In this document: positions 34,622 through 42,440 of the stretch, piece by piece
Layout of the letters: each line of letters begins with the position of its first letter
Numbering within the stretch: the first letter of the stretch is position 1
Origin: Paenibacillus ihbetae
GTDB taxonomy: Bacteria; Bacillota; Bacilli; Paenibacillales; Paenibacillaceae
Assembly: GCF_002741055.1 (NCBI RefSeq)
Contig: NZ_CP016809.1
Span: 5,062,501-5,126,500, forward strand
DNA length: 64,000 nucleotides
Direction: 5' to 3'
Program-made: the position numbers and the translations under genes
Notes under the pieces: generated by a model
Database searches by the model: none
Seen by the model: the letters and a program-made list of their open reading frames with translations, nothing else
What the model was told of the DNA's origin: nothing

Positions 34622-34951
34622 ATGGGGAAACAACCTGTAACCGAGCCGTTTATGATTGAGAAGCTGAATGAAGCGAAGGTACATTTTGAACGTGCTTTGG
34701 ACTGTAAGCATACGGAGTTTGATGATCTATATCCCTATATGATTGAACATCCTCAGTTTTTCTGGTACAAACGATATGTTGCCTGGTCCGAACTTCTGAC
34801 GATTGCCGGTCTATGCGAAGAGCTTTCCTTCGAGTGGAAGGATCAGTTTACGCCGCAGCAAGTGGAATATATCGAGAAGCGCGTCATGTCTTCGACCGTG
34901 CTGGATTTCTGGTACGAGAAGAATGACAGCATCGAGCCAGCACAGCGTTAA
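34622..34951 (+). CDS. hypothetical protein (109 aa)
   Basis: Soluble, acidic, mostly helical protein of 109 residues, rich in aromatic residues (EHPQFFWYKRYVAWSELL and VLDFWYEKNDS). No signal peptide, membrane helix or recognisable motif. AGGAGG lies seven bases before the ATG, a TATAAT at 34582-34587 is a likely -10, and a terminator follows, so it is probably a genuine single-gene transcript. I do not recognise the family. Confidence 0.7.
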   Translation: MGKQPVTEPFMIEKLNEAKVHFERALDCKHTEFDDLYPYMIEHPQFFWYKRYVAWSELLTIAGLCEELSFEWKDQFTPQQVEYIEKRVMSSTVLDFWYEKNDSIEPAQR

Positions 34952-35001
34952 TGGGAATATAGAACATCTGAGGCTTCAGATGTTTATCCATATCGTACAG
35001 G

Positions 35002-35033
35002 AAGACCTAAATGGTTTCATTTAGGTCTTTTTG
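35002..35033 (+). terminator. intrinsic terminator
   Basis: AAGACCTAAATG pairs with CATTTAGGTCTT, followed by T residues. Confidence 0.85.
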
Positions 35034-35077
35034 TTGCAGGAAATGCGCATCCTATTCTAAGGGAGGGAATATCGATT

Positions 35078-35296
35078 ATGATTAGTGATGAACGGCTGGA
35101 CGAGCTTCGCTTGTCCGGCGACCTGGTACGGGTTGTCCGGGACGACCTTGAGAGCAATGATATTATCGGCTTCGTCGTGGCATGGGATCCCCAGCATGTC
35201 ATTATCCGCCGGAGAAATCGGCGCGTTGTGAAGCTGGACCGGAACTACAGCTACCAGCTCAAGAGCGAGCCGCGGGTAAGCCCGATTGAACCATAA
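35078..35296 (+). CDS. small hypothetical protein (72 aa)
   Basis: A 72-residue protein with alternating hydrophobic and charged residues (GDLVRVVRDDLESNDIIGFVVAWDPQHVIIRRRNRRVVKLDR), a pattern that suggests a small beta-barrel such as an SH3-like or Sm-like fold; the basic RRRNRRVVK patch might contact nucleic acid. Both points are inference. GGGAGGG precedes the ATG. The gene stands between a terminator and the carboxymuconolactone decarboxylase-like gene. The family is not recognised. Confidence 0.65.
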   Translation: MISDERLDELRLSGDLVRVVRDDLESNDIIGFVVAWDPQHVIIRRRNRRVVKLDRNYSYQLKSEPRVSPIEP

Positions 35297-35403
35297 GGCA
35301 GGGTTAAGACAGAGATTAAGGCAGGACATAAGGCATAGATCGGCCGAACGTCGGACATCTTAAGCTGGACGGATGATTATTCAGAAAAGGTGTGATTAGA
35401 CGC

Positions 35404-35733
35404 TTGGATATGATCAATGACAAAGTAACGGCTTACAAGAATGAAATTCTCAATCTGAAGCAGAGCATGCCGGAGATGGCAGAGGCTTATCATCATTTCA
35501 CGGGCGTGTGCTTCCGCGAGGGAGAGCTGGACGAGAAGACGAAGCAGCTGATTGCTCTTGGCATCGGTTTGTTCGCCAACAATGAGGTGTGCACGTTCTA
35601 TCATATGGAGGAAGCGCGCTCGAAGGGAGCTACGGAGGCTGAAATTATGGAGGCTGTAGCGGTCGCTTCGGCGGCAAGCGCAGGACATGCCCTGTCGCAG
35701 GGGCTGACTCGGGTACAGCACCATTTGCAATAG
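35404..35733 (+). CDS. carboxymuconolactone decarboxylase (AhpD-like) family protein
   Basis: A 109-residue helical protein of the CMD/AhpD superfamily. The family core is seen in DEKTKQLIALGIGLFANNEVCTFYHMEEARSKGATEAEIMEAVAVASAASAGHAL. AhpD peroxidase enzymes need a CxxC pair; here only one Cys is present (EVCTFYH), so a thiol-disulfide role of the AhpD kind looks unlikely. TTG at 35404 lies ten bases after AAGGTG and is my preferred start; GTG 35392 and ATG 35410 are alternatives. Substrate unknown. Confidence 0.78.
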   Translation: MDMINDKVTAYKNEILNLKQSMPEMAEAYHHFTGVCFREGELDEKTKQLIALGIGLFANNEVCTFYHMEEARSKGATEAEIMEAVAVASAASAGHALSQGLTRVQHHLQ

Positions 35734-35743
35734 CCTCTAAGGA

Positions 35744-35790
35744 AACAACCGTCTGTTCCGATGGATTTCGGGGCAGACGGTTGTTGTTAT
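35744..35790 (+). terminator. intrinsic terminator
   Basis: AACAACCGTCTG (35744-35755) pairs with CAGACGGTTGTT (35774-35785), then a short T-rich stretch. It lies between convergent genes. Confidence 0.75.
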
Positions 35791-35851
35791 GTTGCAGGCA
35801 CCGACCGTTAAGAATGAGCAAAAGTCATCCGTTCCTTTCGTGGCAATCGTT

Positions 35852-36268
35852 TCAGCGAACAGGGGCGGCCTCTGCGGACGTTAAGACGCCTTCTTCTGCC
35901 TCCGATGCGGGCAGATTTAGATAGGCGCGCATGCGGTCCATCATCTCCTCGCGAAAGGATGGCCATAGAATGTTGATCGATCCAATGTAGCCCCTGCACG
36001 CATAGCGTGCCTCGATTCCTTCCTTGTCCTGACCGATGTCGAACACCTTGATCGCCCGCTTCGCGAATTCCTGCTTCACTTCACGGAGAAGCACGGCCGC
36101 CCGCTTCGCTCCGTTGCCGACCACCTCCACATACAATTGCGGGGTCTTGAAGACACCGCTCTCCTGAATGATTCGGCAATCCCGCTCAAACACCTTATGA
36201 ATGAACATCAGAAGCAGGTAGCTCTTAATCAACGCCCGCTCCTCTGAGGTAACAGCCGGTATGGCCAT
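35852..36268 (-). CDS. hypothetical protein with a LexA-like box upstream
   Basis: A 138-residue soluble protein, start MAIPAVTSEERALIKSYLLL. It appears mixed alpha/beta, with a short Ala/Glu-rich tail. Features include two Cys (ERDCRII and RYACRGY) and a basic amphipathic patch (GNGAKRAAVLLREVKQEFAKRAIKVF). I do not recognise the family. The ATG at 36268 follows AAAGGCGG by eight bases; a GTG three codons upstream is less likely. A LexA-box-like palindrome lies about 40 bases upstream, so it may be induced by DNA damage. Confidence 0.65.
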   Translation of the reverse strand: MAIPAVTSEERALIKSYLLLMFIHKVFERDCRIIQESGVFKTPQLYVEVVGNGAKRAAVLLREVKQEFAKRAIKVFDIGQDKEGIEARYACRGYIGSINILWPSFREEMMDRMRAYLNLPASEAEEGVLTSAEAAPVR

Positions 36269-36307
36269 CAACTTCACCGCCTTTATATAGAAATTGGATA
36301 TATAATA

Positions 36308-36321
36308 CGAACTTATGTTCC
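36308..36321. promoter_or_regulatory. LexA (DinR/SOS) box candidate
   Basis: CGAACTTATGTTCC matches the Bacillus SOS box CGAACRNRYGTTYC at 13 of 14 positions. On the minus strand it lies in the spacer of a weak promoter (TTAAAA, 16 bases, TATTAT) reading into the gene that ends at 35852. Confidence 0.5.
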
Positions 36322-36367
36322 TATTTTAACCGAACATCCATGGTTTAATCAAGTTTTAAAAAAAGTG

Positions 36368-36396
36368 TTGACTCCCTATTATTACCGTGATATTAT
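36368..36396 (+). promoter_or_regulatory. promoter of tRNA-Leu
   Basis: TTGACT (36368-36373), a 17-base spacer and TATTAT (36391-36396), about 55 bases ahead of the tRNA. Confidence 0.75.
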
Positions 36397-36450
36397 ATAT
36401 CTTGTCGCCGCTGATAAGAGCTTGTCTCCTAGAGGCGATGGTGATGATAC

Positions 36451-36534
<84 letters not shown>

Positions 36535-36552
36535 TACCTGATTTACATGAAG

Positions 36553-36592
36553 AAGCTCTTGAGTTCCCTTGTGGGAGTTCAAGAGCTTTTTT
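36553..36592 (+). terminator. terminator of tRNA-Leu
   Basis: AAGCTCTT (36553-36560) pairs with AAGAGCTT, extended by an inner imperfect stem, followed by six T residues. Confidence 0.88.
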
Positions 36593-36871
36593 GTGTTGCT
36601 TCCAAAAAAATCCTTAAACTGGTTACTGGGTTCCAGGAGGCGCCGAGCAAGCTGTTATCATCGTGATGCGTAAAAAAATGATCACAATTGCACCGGATTG
36701 ATCTACAATGAGTATTAGGCCGGATAACAGGAGAACTGGCGGCCATGACATCGGCCGATTATCAGCAGTCGATGCCGGTAGGGAACGGGGCCGATGGTAG
36801 ATTAAGCAAGAAGCGGAACTGCAAACGATTCCCGCAGATTCCCAAGATTATAGAGCTGAGGGTGAGACATT
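36593..36871. other. intergenic region without recognised gene
   Basis: About 280 bases between the tRNA terminator and the SGNH hydrolase. A reading frame from 36745 has an AGGAG site but low-quality composition and runs into the hydrolase; I do not support it. No clear promoter or structured RNA is visible. Confidence 0.5.
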
Positions 36872-38056
36872 GTGAGAGAAAGATATGCATCGTTAACGGT
36901 AGTATCAACGGCAACCAATTTTATTATGGAGCAAGAGGATGGAAGTACACGTACATATCGAACCTTTATGAAACCGAGAGAGTCCGGGCAGCTGGAGCTG
37001 AGATTTTGGCATAGCAACTCGGTCGATTCTACTTGGGATGTTGGCTCGGTCGCAAAAGGGAGCATGCCGGGGGGAGCGTGGCGCATTGAAGCGGCTTATG
37101 CTGCCGATGGCGGCACGGGCCGGGATGGACAGGTTGTACCAGGAACCAGCGTGCAGATTACATTTGACGGGAAGCCCGGTAAGGAGGTGGCTCCCGGCGA
37201 AACGTTTTGGAGCGATCCGGTACAGTTCGAACTGCCCGATGGACATGATCTGACGTTCACGTGGACCATTACGACGCCCTCTCCAGGGAAAACGGTGCCG
37301 TACAATACGGAGGGACTGCTCGTATCAGCTTATGAGGCTGACGGGAACCTGGCGGATGACGAGCTTGGAACAGGATTCATGCCGGCAGAGAACCGCTTGG
37401 TTATGCCTGCATTTATAGGGTATGCCCGACCGGTCAAGCAGCGGATGATTTTCCTGGGCGATTCTATTACCCAAGGCGTAAGAACGGCTAAAGACGGCTA
37501 CGAATACTGGGTGGCCCGTATTGCGGAAGGTCTCTCGCCGGACTACAGCGTATGGAATCTCGGTTCCGGCTGGGCGAGGGCCTATGACGCTTCGGCAGAT
37601 GGCCCGTGGCTATCGAAGGCAGCGGAAGGGGATATTGTTGCAATCGCGCTAGGCGTCAACGATATCGATATCGGAGCGAGAAGCTCCGGGGAACTGCTGG
37701 ATGACTTGTCCGCGATCGTAGGGCGGTTAAAGCAGAGGGAGGACGGAACGAAACCTCGGATCATCCTCTTCACGGTACCTCCGTTCAATTTTACCGGAGA
37801 CAGGGAAGTGGTATGGCGTACCGTCAATGAAGTGATCCGCACCCGTCCTCCGGAAGGCGTGGACGCCGTGTTCGATATCGCGGAGATCCTGTCCTGTCCG
37901 GCTCCGGAGGAGCATCGGATCGAGCCGAAGTATATGAGCTCTTCCGATGATCCGCATCCGAACGGCCAGGCGGGGGCAGTGGTAGCGGAAGCTTTCCTGA
38001 AGTGGTTTGAGGCGCAGCCGAAAGACGAAGATGATCTAGTGTCGGATTTATCTTAG
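36872..38056 (+). CDS. SGNH/GDSL-family hydrolase
   Basis: Predicted esterase or deacetylase of 394 residues. The first 185 residues look like a beta-sandwich domain (with ITFDGKPGKEVAPGETFWSDPVQF). The SGNH hydrolase follows: block I FLGDSITQGVR (nucleophile Ser about residue 198), block II Gly in NLGSGWARAYD, block III Asn in ALGVNDIDIG, and block V DPHPN with the catalytic Asp and His. There is no signal peptide, so it acts inside the cell unless exported unusually. Possible substrates are acetylated sugars. The GTG start follows GAGGGTGAGA. Confidence 0.87.
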   Translation: MRERYASLTVVSTATNFIMEQEDGSTRTYRTFMKPRESGQLELRFWHSNSVDSTWDVGSVAKGSMPGGAWRIEAAYAADGGTGRDGQVVPGTSVQITFDGKPGKEVAPGETFWSDPVQFELPDGHDLTFTWTITTPSPGKTVPYNTEGLLVSAYEADGNLADDELGTGFMPAENRLVMPAFIGYARPVKQRMIFLGDSITQGVRTAKDGYEYWVARIAEGLSPDYSVWNLGSGWARAYDASADGPWLSKAAEGDIVAIALGVNDIDIGARSSGELLDDLSAIVGRLKQREDGTKPRIILFTVPPFNFTGDREVVWRTVNEVIRTRPPEGVDAVFDIAEILSCPAPEEHRIEPKYMSSSDDPHPNGQAGAVVAEAFLKWFEAQPKDEDDLVSDLS

Positions 38057-38237
38057 TAAACAGCAGCAGGTATGCCTGATTCCGGAAGGTAGTTTTAACA
38101 GAGTAGAGTTAACTGGATCTATGACAGCGGGTCTCTTCGACAGCACCAGCGCAATAAGGGGGCATTAACCGGCGTTCCGCTAACCGGTCTCAGTACAATC
38201 GTTTGTCGCAGAGTAGATGGCGGATTCATAGGTTAAG

Positions 38238-38269
38238 AAGCAGGCGGCCGAAGGGGCCCCTGCTTTTTT
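38238..38269. terminator. terminator between SGNH and Uma2 genes
   Basis: AAGCAGG pairs with CCTGCTT, with GGCC/GGCC inside, followed by T residues. It separates convergent genes. Confidence 0.6.
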
Positions 38270-38280
38270 ATATGCAAGGC

Positions 38281-39006
38281 TCAAGCAAATAAATCTTGCG
38301 TTGAAACCTTTAAGCCTGGGTAAAGTGCGGATTCCACAAAAGGATCATGGGCCCCCGCGTAATAGCTCACATCCGCGATCTCTCCGTCTAACAAGGAATA
38401 CACTGTGACTAGAGCTTTCATCGGATCGACGATCCAATACTCCTTCACGCCGCATTGCCGATAGAGATCAAGCTTCGGGATCATGTCCTTGCTTCGCGTG
38501 GACGGGGAGAGCACCTCGATGACGAGATCAGGCGTGCCCATATATTTTCCCCTCTCATCGATCCGATCTTTGTCGCAAATGACGACCAGATCCGGCTGCA
38601 CAACACAGATGTTTGTCTTCTCCTTCTCTAACGTAATATCGAATGGAGAAGTCAGGGGAGTGCAGGGTTTTCCTTTAAACCAGTTGTAAAAGGTGCCGTG
38701 CAGTTCATTGACCGCGTGTTGGTGTTTGTACGAAGGGGAGGCGAGGTTATAGACGATCCCGTCGATCAGCTCGTAGCGCTGTTCCGAGCCTTCGGTCAGC
38801 TCCAGAAATTCCTCGTAGGTGACTCTGTCGTTGTCATTCGTATCCCTCGCAGCTCCCTCCCTCAGTGCAAGCTCATTTGCGTCGGTATACGTTGTTAATT
38901 TGGCAACATCTCTGCCGTTCTTCGTCACGATGATTTCCTCGCCCGCCTCGGCAAACTTTAGATATTTTCCGAAATGGTTTTGCATATCGGTGGAAGGCAC
39001 TCGCAT
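38281..39006 (-). CDS. Phd/YefM antitoxin domain fused to a Uma2-family endonuclease
   Basis: Two-domain protein of 241 residues. Residues 1-50 match a Phd/YefM antitoxin (MRVPSTDMQNHFGKYLKFAE, then GEEIIVTKNGRDVAKL), which normally binds DNA as a dimer and represses its own operon. After a short linker (about 50-60), residues 60-240 form a Uma2 (DUF820) domain of the PD-(D/E)xK fold: LELTEGSEQRYELIDG, QPDLVVICD, GTPDLVIEVLSPSTRSKDMIPKLDLY and VKEYWIVDP. No separate toxin gene is adjacent. ATG at 39006 is six bases after GAGGTG. Three TTAGCTAA-type boxes overlap its promoter, consistent with autoregulation by the Phd domain. Confidence 0.85.
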   Translation of the reverse strand: MRVPSTDMQNHFGKYLKFAEAGEEIIVTKNGRDVAKLTTYTDANELALREGAARDTNDNDRVTYEEFLELTEGSEQRYELIDGIVYNLASPSYKHQHAVNELHGTFYNWFKGKPCTPLTSPFDITLEKEKTNICVVQPDLVVICDKDRIDERGKYMGTPDLVIEVLSPSTRSKDMIPKLDLYRQCGVKEYWIVDPMKALVTVYSLLDGEIADVSYYAGAHDPFVESALYPGLKVSTQDLFA

Positions 39007-39019
39007 ACATTTCACCTCG

Positions 39020-39079
39020 AATTAGCTAATTTAATGATATATTAGCTAATTCTGAGATGGGAATCAACGAAGATAGCTA
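39020..39079. promoter_or_regulatory. three-box operator of the Phd-Uma2 gene
   Basis: Perfect palindromes AATTAGCTAATT (39020-39031) and ATTAGCTAAT (39041-39050), plus a third TAGCTA core (39074-39079). Their centres are 20 and 31 bases apart, about two and three helical turns, so bound dimers would lie on the same DNA face. Confidence 0.7.
39039..39067 (-). promoter_or_regulatory. promoter of the Phd-Uma2 gene
   Basis: On the minus strand TTGATT (39067-39062), a 17-base spacer and TAATAT (39044-39039). The -10 overlaps the middle operator box. Confidence 0.65.
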
Positions 39080-39298
39080 ATTTGTTGACGAAATCCATAT
39101 TCCGAACTAAATTGGAATAAGAAGGATTTCGGTTTTGGGCCAAAGCATAGTTACATCAAAGGATGAAGAAGGGGCGGCGATGCGTTAGGAGGGCCGTCTC
39201 TTTTTTTGCGCGGTTAAGCGGTCATCGCGTTTGTCCGCATGGCTTCTCTATGGGGCGTCTCTTGGAAGCATCGTACATGAAATAACGAAAGCGGGAAA

Positions 39299-39328
39299 AA
39301 GTGTCCCTTTTGCTGCCGCTGAAGTGTT
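39299..39328 (+). promoter_or_regulatory. ECF-type promoter, site A (autoregulatory)
   Basis: AAGTGTCCCTTTT (39299-39311), 12 bases, then GTGTT (39324-39328). The same two blocks with the same spacing recur at 40912 ahead of the secreted paralogue. The layout suggests -35 and -10 elements recognised by the ECF sigma factor encoded 25 bases downstream. Confidence 0.65.
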
Positions 39329-39352
39329 TTATAGTAGGAAGGAGGCGGCTTC

Positions 39353-39925
39353 ATGGAGTCTGCGGAAAAATGCGTAATGGAAGTCCAAGCGGGCGAAATT
39401 CAAAAGTATGTACATATCGTGGAAGCATTCCAGGCTCCGCTGTACCGGTACTGCACCCGGATGTTGGGGAACCGGCAGGAGGCGGAGGATGCAGTGCAGG
39501 ACATTTTGATCAGAGCGTTTGAAAAAATAGAAGGGTACGAGCCGACCGGCAGCTTTTCATCCTGGTTATACAGAATCGCGCATTACCATTGTCTGAATTT
39601 ACTCCGTAAGCGTATCGTTCAGCGTAAGTTCCAGCGTTGGTTCCGGCAGGATACAATAACCGAAAGCGCAGAGCAAACGATAACCGGACGCTTATTCGGG
39701 GAACCGCTGGCTTCCGCCATCACCTCGTTAAATGCGGAGGAGCGCAGCTTGCTGATCTTACGGGCGCTTGAAGAGAAGTCTTTTGCCGAAATAGGAGAAA
39801 TTTCGGGGAAGAGTGAGGGAGCGGTCAAGAAAAAATACGGCCGGTTGAAGCTGAAGCTGCAGAAGCTGATGGAGCAGAAGGGAGGAGCAGGTTATGCGCA
39901 AGGCCAAAGCTACACTTCAAGATGA
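39353..39925 (+). CDS. ECF-family RNA polymerase sigma factor
   Basis: Extracytoplasmic-function sigma factor of 190 residues. Region 2 (about 25-95) includes LYRYCTRMLGNRQEAEDAVQDILIRAFEKIEGY and SFSSWLYRIAHYHCLNLLRK, which contact the -10. Region 4 (about 120-175) includes LNAEERSLLILRALEEKSFAEIGEISGKSEGAVKKKYGRLKLKL, a helix-turn-helix for the -35. There is no region 3, as expected. AAGGAGG lies six bases before the ATG. It overlaps the anti-sigma-like gene by 32 bases, and its promoter shares a motif with site B, so self-activation is likely. Confidence 0.9.
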   Translation: MESAEKCVMEVQAGEIQKYVHIVEAFQAPLYRYCTRMLGNRQEAEDAVQDILIRAFEKIEGYEPTGSFSSWLYRIAHYHCLNLLRKRIVQRKFQRWFRQDTITESAEQTITGRLFGEPLASAITSLNAEERSLLILRALEEKSFAEIGEISGKSEGAVKKKYGRLKLKLQKLMEQKGGAGYAQGQSYTSR

Positions 39926-40901
39926 AACGATCAAGGGACTTCTCGTTCGGAGGGAGCCGGAACCCATTGATGTACGCCTAAACGTGATGGACCGGGTTCG
40001 GGAGATTCATGAGCGGCGCAGCGGCAAAAACAAGGCTCGGCACCGGACTGGAGCTGTTGTTACAATCACCTGTCTCGTTCTTGTGCTGACCTCTTTAACC
40101 GGCTACGCGGCTTCCCGGTATGTGCAAATTTTGAACTCCAAAGGGGGAGTGGTCGTTCAAACGAAAGAAATTCGAGAAGATAAGTATACGCCGCATGCCA
40201 AGACGTATATGAAGATGCGGTCCGCATACAAAGAGGATGTCCTGAAGCAGCTCAAACCGGGAGAACTGGCGGCTTATTATGTCCATGACGAAACACTGAA
40301 TGCTTACGATACAGGCAATAGGGTTCAGACCGTATACCAACCAATTGTGTACAAAACTTATGTGGAATTGAAGAAGCAGCTTGAAAACACGGCTGGGCCG
40401 CTGGTTCCTGAGCCCCAATATTTGCCAAAAGGTTACACCTTTGCAGCCGGTAAGTTATTTCCGAGTATTACGGAAGGGGAAGCCAGTCTTGATCATCTAA
40501 AAAAGCTGGAGCCGGAATTTATCCGAATGGCGGAATCCTCCTCCAGCGACACCAAATTGTTCATCAAGAAGTTGTCTTGGAATAAAGCGGGCAGTGCGAA
40601 TGTCAGCTATACCAACGGGGAGGATACGATCTATATCACCGCCTTCGTACGAAAAAAACACCCCTCCTCGGTGGTAACCAGGAATCCCAAGGGCGTGTCC
40701 GTTGAGAAGCTGACGGCAGGCGGGCAAGAGATGGTTTATATGGAGGCATCGACGGCTGCATCGGTTGACGAAGTTTACTATAAACATAAGCTGGAATGGC
40801 TTGATGAGGAGGATGAGGTCTTTTATAGCGTTTTCGATAATCAGGGCAGCACTCTGTCCAAGTCCGAAATGATCCGTATTGCAGCAAGCATGGTGCAATA
40901 A
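39894..40901 (+). CDS. probable anti-sigma factor with DUF4367-like outer domain
   Basis: A 335-residue single-pass membrane protein. The cytoplasmic N-terminus (about residues 1-48) would hold the sigma factor, a helix at about 50-72 (AVVTITCLVLVLTSLTGYAA) crosses the membrane, and a large outer domain follows. Within that domain, EPQYLPKGYTFAAGKLFP and a C-terminal SMIRIAASMVQ-like end resemble DUF4367-type sensor domains. It overlaps the sigma gene, the usual sign of a sigma/anti-sigma pair. No zinc-binding HxxxCxxC is present, so it is not a ZAS-type anti-sigma. The role as anti-sigma is inferred from context. Confidence 0.75.
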   Translation: MRKAKATLQDETIKGLLVRREPEPIDVRLNVMDRVREIHERRSGKNKARHRTGAVVTITCLVLVLTSLTGYAASRYVQILNSKGGVVVQTKEIREDKYTPHAKTYMKMRSAYKEDVLKQLKPGELAAYYVHDETLNAYDTGNRVQTVYQPIVYKTYVELKKQLENTAGPLVPEPQYLPKGYTFAAGKLFPSITEGEASLDHLKKLEPEFIRMAESSSSDTKLFIKKLSWNKAGSANVSYTNGEDTIYITAFVRKKHPSSVVTRNPKGVSVEKLTAGGQEMVYMEASTAASVDEVYYKHKLEWLDEEDEVFYSVFDNQGSTLSKSEMIRIAASMVQ

Positions 40902-40911
40902 GATCATAGCA

Positions 40912-40941
40912 AAGTGTCCCTTTTCAGGCGGTACAGGTGTT
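40912..40941 (+). promoter_or_regulatory. ECF-type promoter, site B
   Basis: AAGTGTCCCTTTT (40912-40924), 12 bases, then GTGTT (40937-40941): the same blocks and spacing as site A. It lies about 70 bases ahead of the secreted protein gene. Confidence 0.65.
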
Positions 40942-41013
40942 ATACAAGTAAGGGTTTTGCAAATATCCCGAAATAAAACCATGTGCCTGTTTTGGCCGAA
41001 AGGAGATTTACCT

Positions 41014-41805
41014 ATGAATCTGACGAAAAAAACGATTATTGTCGCTGCAAGCTTCCTGCTGGCGCTGAGCTCGGCGAGCGGTTATACGGCGGGTGCTGCC
41101 GCCGGACCGCAGAAAGCACCTAAAGCCCAGCCCGCTTCGAGTAAGGAGCGTCTCGAGCAGCAAAAAAAAGAAGCGTTGGCCATACACTCTAAAGCGAAGA
41201 AGCCGGGCGAGTTAACCGTTATGTATGATGGGACTGACAATACGCTTTCATTTAGCTTTTACTCCATAACCAGCACGGATTACGATGATTATTTGAAGCT
41301 GATGTCTAAGTACAAAGCCCCGGCGTTACAGCAGCCGGAATGGCTTCCGGAAGGGTATGCTTTTCAATCCGGCGATATCGTCCCGCCATACTACGATTCT
41401 TATAGCGAACCGTATCAAGATTTGCTAAAGGAACTCAAGGCTGAGGCGAAAGGGAAGAAATATTACGCGAAAAAAGTAAAATGGAGCGAAGCAGGGGGAG
41501 CGGCGCTTTTATTCTCGAAAGATTCGGATGTTATCCGCATCAGTGCCAAAAAAGTATACCCGTTCATTACCGAAATTACACGGGTGCCGGGGAAAGGCGA
41601 GAAGTTTGAAAGGCTGAGCATAGAAGGGGGCGATGCTCTATACGCTACGAACTCGAACGCTCTTTATTCCACGAAGTTAACATGGGAGGATCCGGAAAAA
41701 GGGCTGGAATACGAGATTTCTACCTATAAGACAAGTCCTCTGACGAAAGAAGCGCTCGTATCGATTGCGGAGAGCATCATATCGAGTAAATCTCAGAATC
41801 CATAA
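41014..41805 (+). CDS. secreted protein paralogous to the anti-sigma outer domain
   Basis: A 263-residue protein with a cleavable signal peptide (MNLTKKTIIVAASFLLALSS, cleavage likely after the SGYTAGAAA region near residue 30). The rest parallels the outer domain of the preceding membrane protein: PEWLPEGYAFQSGDIVPP against PQYLPKGYTFAAGKLFPS, KKVKWSEAGGAALLF against KKLSWNKAGSANVSY, and a shared end (LVSIAESI against MIRIAASM). It lacks the sigma-binding and membrane parts. AAAGGAG precedes the ATG. Controlled by site B, it may compete for or present the same external signal. Confidence 0.75.
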   Translation: MNLTKKTIIVAASFLLALSSASGYTAGAAAGPQKAPKAQPASSKERLEQQKKEALAIHSKAKKPGELTVMYDGTDNTLSFSFYSITSTDYDDYLKLMSKYKAPALQQPEWLPEGYAFQSGDIVPPYYDSYSEPYQDLLKELKAEAKGKKYYAKKVKWSEAGGAALLFSKDSDVIRISAKKVYPFITEITRVPGKGEKFERLSIEGGDALYATNSNALYSTKLTWEDPEKGLEYEISTYKTSPLTKEALVSIAESIISSKSQNP

Positions 41806-41813
41806 ATCTGATC

Positions 41814-41842
41814 CAAGAGTCTGCCTTCCGGGCAGGCTCTTG
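41814..41842 (+). terminator. hairpin after the secreted protein gene
   Basis: CAAGAG-T-CTGCC pairs with GGCAG-G-CTCTTG around a TTCC loop. The T tract is missing, so termination may be weak. Confidence 0.45.
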
Positions 41843-41954
41843 TCAGCTTCTTCGAAGGGGATTACCCAAACTATAACAAATATCTGTTTTTTATATTCCA
41901 ATTGAAAACAAAAGCACCTCTTATTACGTCAGTGTGATTAGGAGGTGTATAATC

Positions 41955-42440
41955 TTGAGAAAGTTCGCTATGATCTTCCTGTTGTTTATACTCGGTTGTC
42001 AGTCTGTTGAATCTGAACGATCCCTGGCTGATAAGGCAGAGACCATTCCTTCATCTAAGGCAGAAGCAGAGCAGTATCCAGTTGCGGTTGATGTTATTGT
42101 TCCGGAGCAAGTGGGGGTAAACGAGTCTTTTACGATGGATGCGGAAATTAAAAATACATCGGATGAAATGCTTGAAATTACTACTGGAGATCCAGTGTTT
42201 TACTATATCATTCGAGACAGTACGGGGAAGGCAATAAATACGGTTGCCAGAACGGATGTCGGAATTGTACGGACTATAGATATAAAAGAGGTAATAGTAG
42301 AGAAGCATTCTTATCGGTTTAAAAATCCGGGGATATATGAGATCTCGGCAGTCCTTGAATTAACAATTCATAATGGAGACAGCCGTAAAGTCTACAAAAT
42401 GGAAACTGCGCGAAAGAAGATTCAAGCGCTTGAGGATTGA
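41955..42440 (+). CDS. small lipoprotein of unknown function
   Basis: A 161-residue predicted lipoprotein. The short signal peptide MRKFAMIFLLFILGC ends in the lipobox ILGC (Cys about residue 15). A charged linker follows, then a beta-rich domain (VAVDVIVPEQVGVNESFTMDAEIKNTSDEMLEI), resembling the immunoglobulin-like folds of BsuPI or intracellular proteinase inhibitor-type domains; this is inference. I prefer the TTG start at 41955 because AGGAGGTG lies just upstream; an earlier GTG would contain the binding site. It is more AT-rich than its neighbours, which hints at later acquisition. Confidence 0.65.
   Translation: MRKFAMIFLLFILGCQSVESERSLADKAETIPSSKAEAEQYPVAVDVIVPEQVGVNESFTMDAEIKNTSDEMLEITTGDPVFYYIIRDSTGKAINTVARTDVGIVRTIDIKEVIVEKHSYRFKNPGIYEISAVLELTIHNGDSRKVYKMETARKKIQALED

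Noticed and set aside
36745..37014. 89-codon frame with an AGGAG site upstream of the SGNH hydrolase
   Set aside because: It runs out of frame into the well-supported hydrolase gene and shows no protein-like pattern.
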